Shown here in pieces: positions 37,901-43,900 of a stretch of DNA of 64,000 nucleotides. Below the pieces are notes generated by a model, which had not been told where the DNA came from, ran no database searches, and saw nothing but the letters and a program-made list of their open reading frames with translations. The position numbers were made by a program, and so were the translations under genes. Within the stretch, counting starts at the first letter, position 1. Every line of letters begins with the position of its first letter. This stretch comes from Agapetus fuscipes (Eukaryota > Arthropoda > Insecta > Trichoptera > Glossosomatidae): positions 44,974-108,973 of the forward strand of contig CATOGX010000032.1 in NCBI GenBank assembly GCA_951799405.1, written 5' to 3'.

Positions 37901-40900
37901 CACTAGAGGTTAATACTTCAAAATTGTTTTTGTTTTTCAATTTGAGCATTAGGGGAGTGAATAGCAAATAATATTTTTTAGGGTTTGGTAGTTCACACAG
38001 TGAAAGTCCATTGTATTTTAGTGAATTAAAACAGTGTATTATTTAATTAATTATAATTATGAATAGCAAATGATTATATATCTTCACACATAGATTATGG
38101 GCATTATACTGAAGGGGGTATTACCATTGAGCTGTCTATTCTTGAAAGGCTTTCCACCTTTCTGTGAAGAGCTGCAGCTGGATGGTTGACTGCGATTCTC
38201 AGAGGGAACTGTAAATAAAATAGAAACTATTCATGCGGTAACCGGGGACTAAATACATAGCTGATTTTGTATTCCAAATAGACTCTTGACATTTTACTAC
38301 AGTTAGATGGGTGAAACTTTATTCAAACTCAGCCATAGCACGTTGAGGAAAAAACAGATTGATGAAATATGCCGGATTGTAAATGACTGGAACCTACAGA
38401 GTAAGAAACAGAGAAGAGCATCCACGAAGAGAGTGATGAACGTCAAGGCGATGAAAGAAGTGCCCGAGTAATAATAATAATAATATTAAGATGATTTATT
38501 TGGTGAGCGCTGTGTTTGTGTGTATTACACCTCATGATCCCTCTGAGCCCCCTACAGCACAAAGTACAATATTATAGAAAATATTATACTTGTGTACTAG
38601 TTTACAGGGTCGTACATCGCATAAAGATGAAAAGTTCTTGCCCAACTACAATCTGTTGATAAATGATAGAAAATAAATAAAGTCAATGTATTTGGGAAAG
38701 TCAAAGAGAGAAATGTTGTCTGTAATGCACCCTCCGCTGTTCTTACCCGTTTCAGCCTTCTGACCTGTGACTTAAACTTACTTTTGAAAGGTGAAAAAAA
38801 GTTGCCTAACTATTTTCCAAAACCAATGATCACCCCTGCTAGTTAGTCTCTATACTGTCCAGACGTTAACGACAATTCATAAATCTTAGGTATAATCAGG
38901 TCCACACTAAACAAAAAAGTTGTGGCGTCTCCATATTTTTACTTCACTTACATTTGGCGTTCATTCTAAATGGTGGAACACTGCCACACTCTGAGATGCT
39001 CTTCACAGAGGAGTTACAGCTGGTGTGATGTCTGTCCCCCTCAAGATTCGAGATTGCATCTGTAATAAAAAAATACAAGTAAAATTTAATGAAATATACG
39101 CCACATGGATCCGGGATCCCTGAAACACAAGCCACTGTAGGCAGCCATCAAGGTAAGCTTTTTGGCATTCAACTGTATTTGGGAGTCAACACCCGAATCA
39201 CCACATGCGACCTCTTTGGGAATAACGCAGGCAAGAAGTTACACTATATGTGTAGCTTGGTACCATTTTTCTGCTTAAAATAAATAAAGGAATATGCGGT
39301 GAGCGTCACATCTTGAAGAATCTCAGACTAACCTTCAGCAGTGGCTAGAACGATGTTGAAGTCTGGCAGAGGAGGAATTTCAGTGTCGGGCGGGATCTGT
39401 GAACTGGCCAGCAGTTTGAATTCATTATCACTCTTCACCACCTTGCAGTGGCTCTCCAACAGACGCAGCGCTGAATCAAATATGTCCGCGTCAATTATGA
39501 AACTGAAAATAAATAAAGACAGAAATAACATTAGTCTCTTTTAAAAAAAGATTGCTGTCTTTGGTACTTGAACGACTCGATTTTAGTGAAGTAGCAGCCT
39601 TGATATATTTGTAACAGATGATTCCTTGACTTATAGGCTGGTATGAGGCTGACCACCCATTCTGTAAAAAATGGTTCACTTTGCCAATGTCACCCCTACA
39701 ACAGGTAAGATCGGTAAAAGTTGTAGGGCTTATGTTCATTTGAGGTTTGGATTTTATTTGTAAGTACACATTCAGCATTTGTAAGCGCGAACTACACGTG
39801 TTTGTTTGTGGGCATGCATTTGATCCCGATCTCGCGAGATCTCGTCCATATTTTGCGAGACTGAGCCTCGTTCTCGCGAGATTGCGAGATTGAGTGGCGC
39901 AGCAAAATCGGTGTGTGTATCGTAGCGCGGTTGCGCGCGAACTGCTCTGCGCATGCTGTAGGCACTACTCGTGGCTACAAGAATCGTTGACACTGTTGAC
40001 AGCATTGAAAAAGCCCAATCGTTCAACAAATTCTGCAAATTCATTGGAGATACTCATTAAAAAAGAGATGAATTTGTATGAAGCTGGAGGGGTTTTTTGT
40101 CACCTTTGTGAACTCCTTCAGTTTGTACACAACTGTTTGTCGACTGTGGTTCCGACTAGTGTAGAGGCAGAAAGAGCATTTTCGGCCGCGGGGTACTTGG
40201 CCTGTAAAATCAGGAGTCGTCTATCAGATGAAACCCTTGATATGCTGTGTTTTTTGAGAAGCCACTTTCAAAAATAACTTATCCTTTTAATAACACTGTT
40301 TAATAATACTTACATATCCTTAAAAATTACAAATGCTGCAGAAAGCTGAATAAGTGTTACATTTCGAATTATTTTGAAGTGTTTTTTTGTTTTGGTTTGA
40401 GTTTTTTGTTCATAATACTGCAGAAGGCTGATTTAGTGTTATATTTCGAAGTTTTTTTTATTTTTATTTTAAGTTTTTTGTTCATAATACTGCAGAAGGA
40501 TGATTTTTGTTATATTTCGAAGTGTTCTTTTTGTTTTATTTTGAGTTTTTGTTCTTAACCCTGCAGAAGGCTGATCTTTGTTATATATATCTTATATTGA
40601 AAATCAATAAACGGAATTAATAGTATTAGCGAATGTTTTTAGTAAAAATACCCAATTGGGCGAGATCTCGGAAATCTCGTAATCTCGCGAGACTGGCTTT
40701 ACGGTCTCGCGAGATCTCGGCTAGGTCTAAAATCTCGCGAGATTGCATTCCCTACTAATGACCATTTTCGTAAGTAAGTTGAGACAGATATATTTGTCTA
40801 TTTTCGTTAAAATAACTTCTTGTGCACAGATGTTATTAGTCAATGGTCCCAACCATAACTGGCTCATTTTATGTGAAAATGTACCAGTAAATTCAGTTCT

Positions 40901-43900
40901 TTCCTAATGTTTGGTTTAACAAACGTAATGAATAGGGTTGAGTTGAATTTTGGTAATTTAAAAACTGCAGTAAACTAATAGGAATAATTTATCATCAAGC
41001 AATGAAAGACCTGGCATATCTGTTTAGCTAGATAGGGAATATGTGATGGTTGATTACTTGTCAGATTCCAGGGTAGATGCACGGAGTTCTTCACTCATAT
41101 ACCACGGCGTGTCTAGAACTTCTTGTAGAGCCTTCACAATGCCATCATAATTAATCTGAAAACAAAATATTTTATTTTTATTTATAGTTCCTTGAATTAT
41201 GGTATGAGGCTGACCAGCTGTACAGTAAAAAATGGTTACTTTTTGCCAATGTCACCCCTCTTTCAGAAAGTGACAGGTTAAAGCCAAGAAACAGTTAATC
41301 GATTCAAAACAATTTTTCAGTTTTTTTCCCTAAAGTAAATAAAATTTGTGTATGGAAAGCCGAGCCAAAGAGCCGCAGCTTTACATCCAAAGAATTGCAG
41401 GTTGCCAACCCCGTCTTTAGCCCTTTGGATAATTTAGTTTTGAAATAGATTTATTTCTTACATTTTGTATAGTTACCTTGTGCTTATACTTGTCGTCCAG
41501 GGATATCTCTGCCACGCTGACCAGATCGGTGAGTTGCTGAGCCTTGGCCGTGAGCTCCTCCACCCGGGGCAGCAGCCCCCGCCTGCTCTGCTGCAGCTGC
41601 CTCCCCAGCCGCTGCTCCAGCAGCTGCAGGGAGCTGTGTGCGGAGGAGAAGTGCCGGGACAGTGCGGCCTCGGGGGAAAACTCCTCCAGCGAGGCTTTGC
41701 TGCTAGATGGTAGCTTCTTGGCAATGTCCTGGATGGTAGTGAATGCAAGATTACATATAGACAAGTTGAGAGAGGAAAGATACAAAATAATGTGATAAGA
41801 TGGTTTGGATATGTCGGAAGAATGGATGAGGGACTGAGGAAATGTGAAAGGTGAATGCAAGTAAGACAAAGGTAATGATTTTTGACAGAAATGAAGAGGT
41901 AGATGAGTGTAGGATAATGTTCAATATTCATTAGTGGAACTTGTGGATGAATTTGTATATTTAGGGAGTATGTTTGAGGAGAAAGGAAAATTGTCAAGAG
42001 AATGCTAGGGAAAGTGAAAAGAAAAAAACAGAGCCATGTAAAAGAAGGAAATGTAGGAAAAAAGTGATGGATATGAATGGATTGAAAGAGGTATGCGAGG
42101 ATATGAAGAAACGGAGGCAACTCTGCAGAGGTTCTGGCCACCCCTTGTAAAATGGTGACAGTTACAGTATACAATGAATGAAAATGTCAGCAACCTAATA
42201 ATCCTAATATTTATTTACACATACATTTGCTGTGCTCCTCAGCCGTAGGGCGATGTCACCTACAGCTTGCTTGTATATTTTCAACTCTTCTTCTTTCTCC
42301 AGATTCTGTGACACAGAGAATACACATGTTAGTTAGTATTGTATTGTATTACTAAAGAAATGCTTTACAAACTGATGTTCTGTAACTAATAGGTAGGCAT
42401 GTTGTTAATCCTTCAACTGGGGGTGGCACATTGTCAAGTGTAAACTCGCCTACAGTGCGGCTGTCAATCATAGACGTCAATCAACTTTGAACTTATCCCT
42501 GACATCTGTGTTCAAGAATTCAAAAGAATACAAGTGGAAATATGTGCTAAACCTTTGTGATTTTTGTTTTTGAATAACTAATACATGTGACTGTTCACAT
42601 AGTTCGAAGTGTCATCAATCAATATCAATCAATAAATGTTTCAAAAATGTGCTTCCAAAAGTATTACGAACTGGGGGTATTTATATAGCCAGAATATTCA
42701 GAAGCCAAAAGGTTATCACCCATACTCCAAAAAATGATTCACTTACGAATGAACAACCCCCATATGTAAGACTGAAGATACAGTTTATGCTATTATTTGA
42801 GGAATGTCGTCTGGGGTCTTTTCCCGTGATTTTTCAGAGCTGGAACTTCCTCAGTGAAGAGCTAGAGCCATAAATAGATGCCAATAATTTAGATTTTACC
42901 AGTAAGTAGCAGAGCTCCAAAGTAATTGCTCACAGCAAAGGAAAATAGAAAAAAAAGGTAAAAGAAGAAGAAAGCAATGGACCGCAGTCAAACCGGCAAG
43001 AACAATTCAAATCATCCAAAGCTACAATTTCTATTTGGTTGTTGGATAGGTTTGCTTGTGTTATGCTCTAGTGTTAGGAGTTTCCCACCTTATCATTCAG
43101 GACGACGATGTCATGTTTCCCGCACACGGTCATGCAGCTGGTGCACACAGCCTGGGAGCAGTCCACACAGTACAGGTCCAGGCTCTTGTCATGCTTGCTG
43201 CACATCAGGTACTGAGTCAGGTACTTGCTCACATCTGTAAACAAAACCAACATTCCTACTTCCTACAAACAACACAATACAGACATCATATCCGTGAAGC
43301 GCACTCATTATATCTGAACATGTCTTTATGAAAATAAGTTTATATCAGGAAATAATTGCTCGTTATAGCTGTGAACTCATTATATCCATGATCGTTATAC
43401 CCGAGCCCCGTGATGTAAAGATTGGTTCACTTTCGCCAGTGCCATCCCGGTTTCAGGGAAAGGCAGCAGGAGTTGCAAGATCTATGTTCATGTGATTTTT
43501 ATTTTATTTGTATGCATACATATGGAATGTGTAGGCGCGAACCTATATATTCCTGTCTGTGAGCATGCATTTCATATGAGCCTTAAATGTTTACATATCT
43601 TTGCAGCTTAGATTATAGATATTTATAGACTATAAAATTTTTAAACCAATGTGTCTTATTCCTGTAATTGCCAGCACTGGGAAACCCGGTATGTTCCGTC
43701 GAAGCAGCATGGAAGCCTATTTACAGCGTCACACTGCACAGTGCGAAGAATGTGTCGTCTGCCACCTATTTGGTCTACTCTGCACAATTCAGACAAGGAG
43801 GATGGTGCAACTCCCGACGGTGTTAAAAACCAAGACACATATTTTGTACTCAATCCTCACTGTGTGGCGTTGTATACCTTTGGATGGTGCTAGCACCAGC

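Larger units (their letters stand above)
39826..40757 (+). mobile_element. hAT transposon remnant
   Basis: Both ends are built from repeats of CTCGCGAGAT. The right end, read on the minus strand, starts TAGGGAATGCAATCTCGCGA, a hAT-like terminus. The left terminal ~12 bp are missing. The interior codes for the transposase C-terminus. Most of the element is deleted. Confidence 0.65.

Noticed and set aside
41465..41713. 82-aa plus-strand frame rich in Leu, Pro and Gln
   Set aside because: Antisense shadow of the coiled-coil exon.
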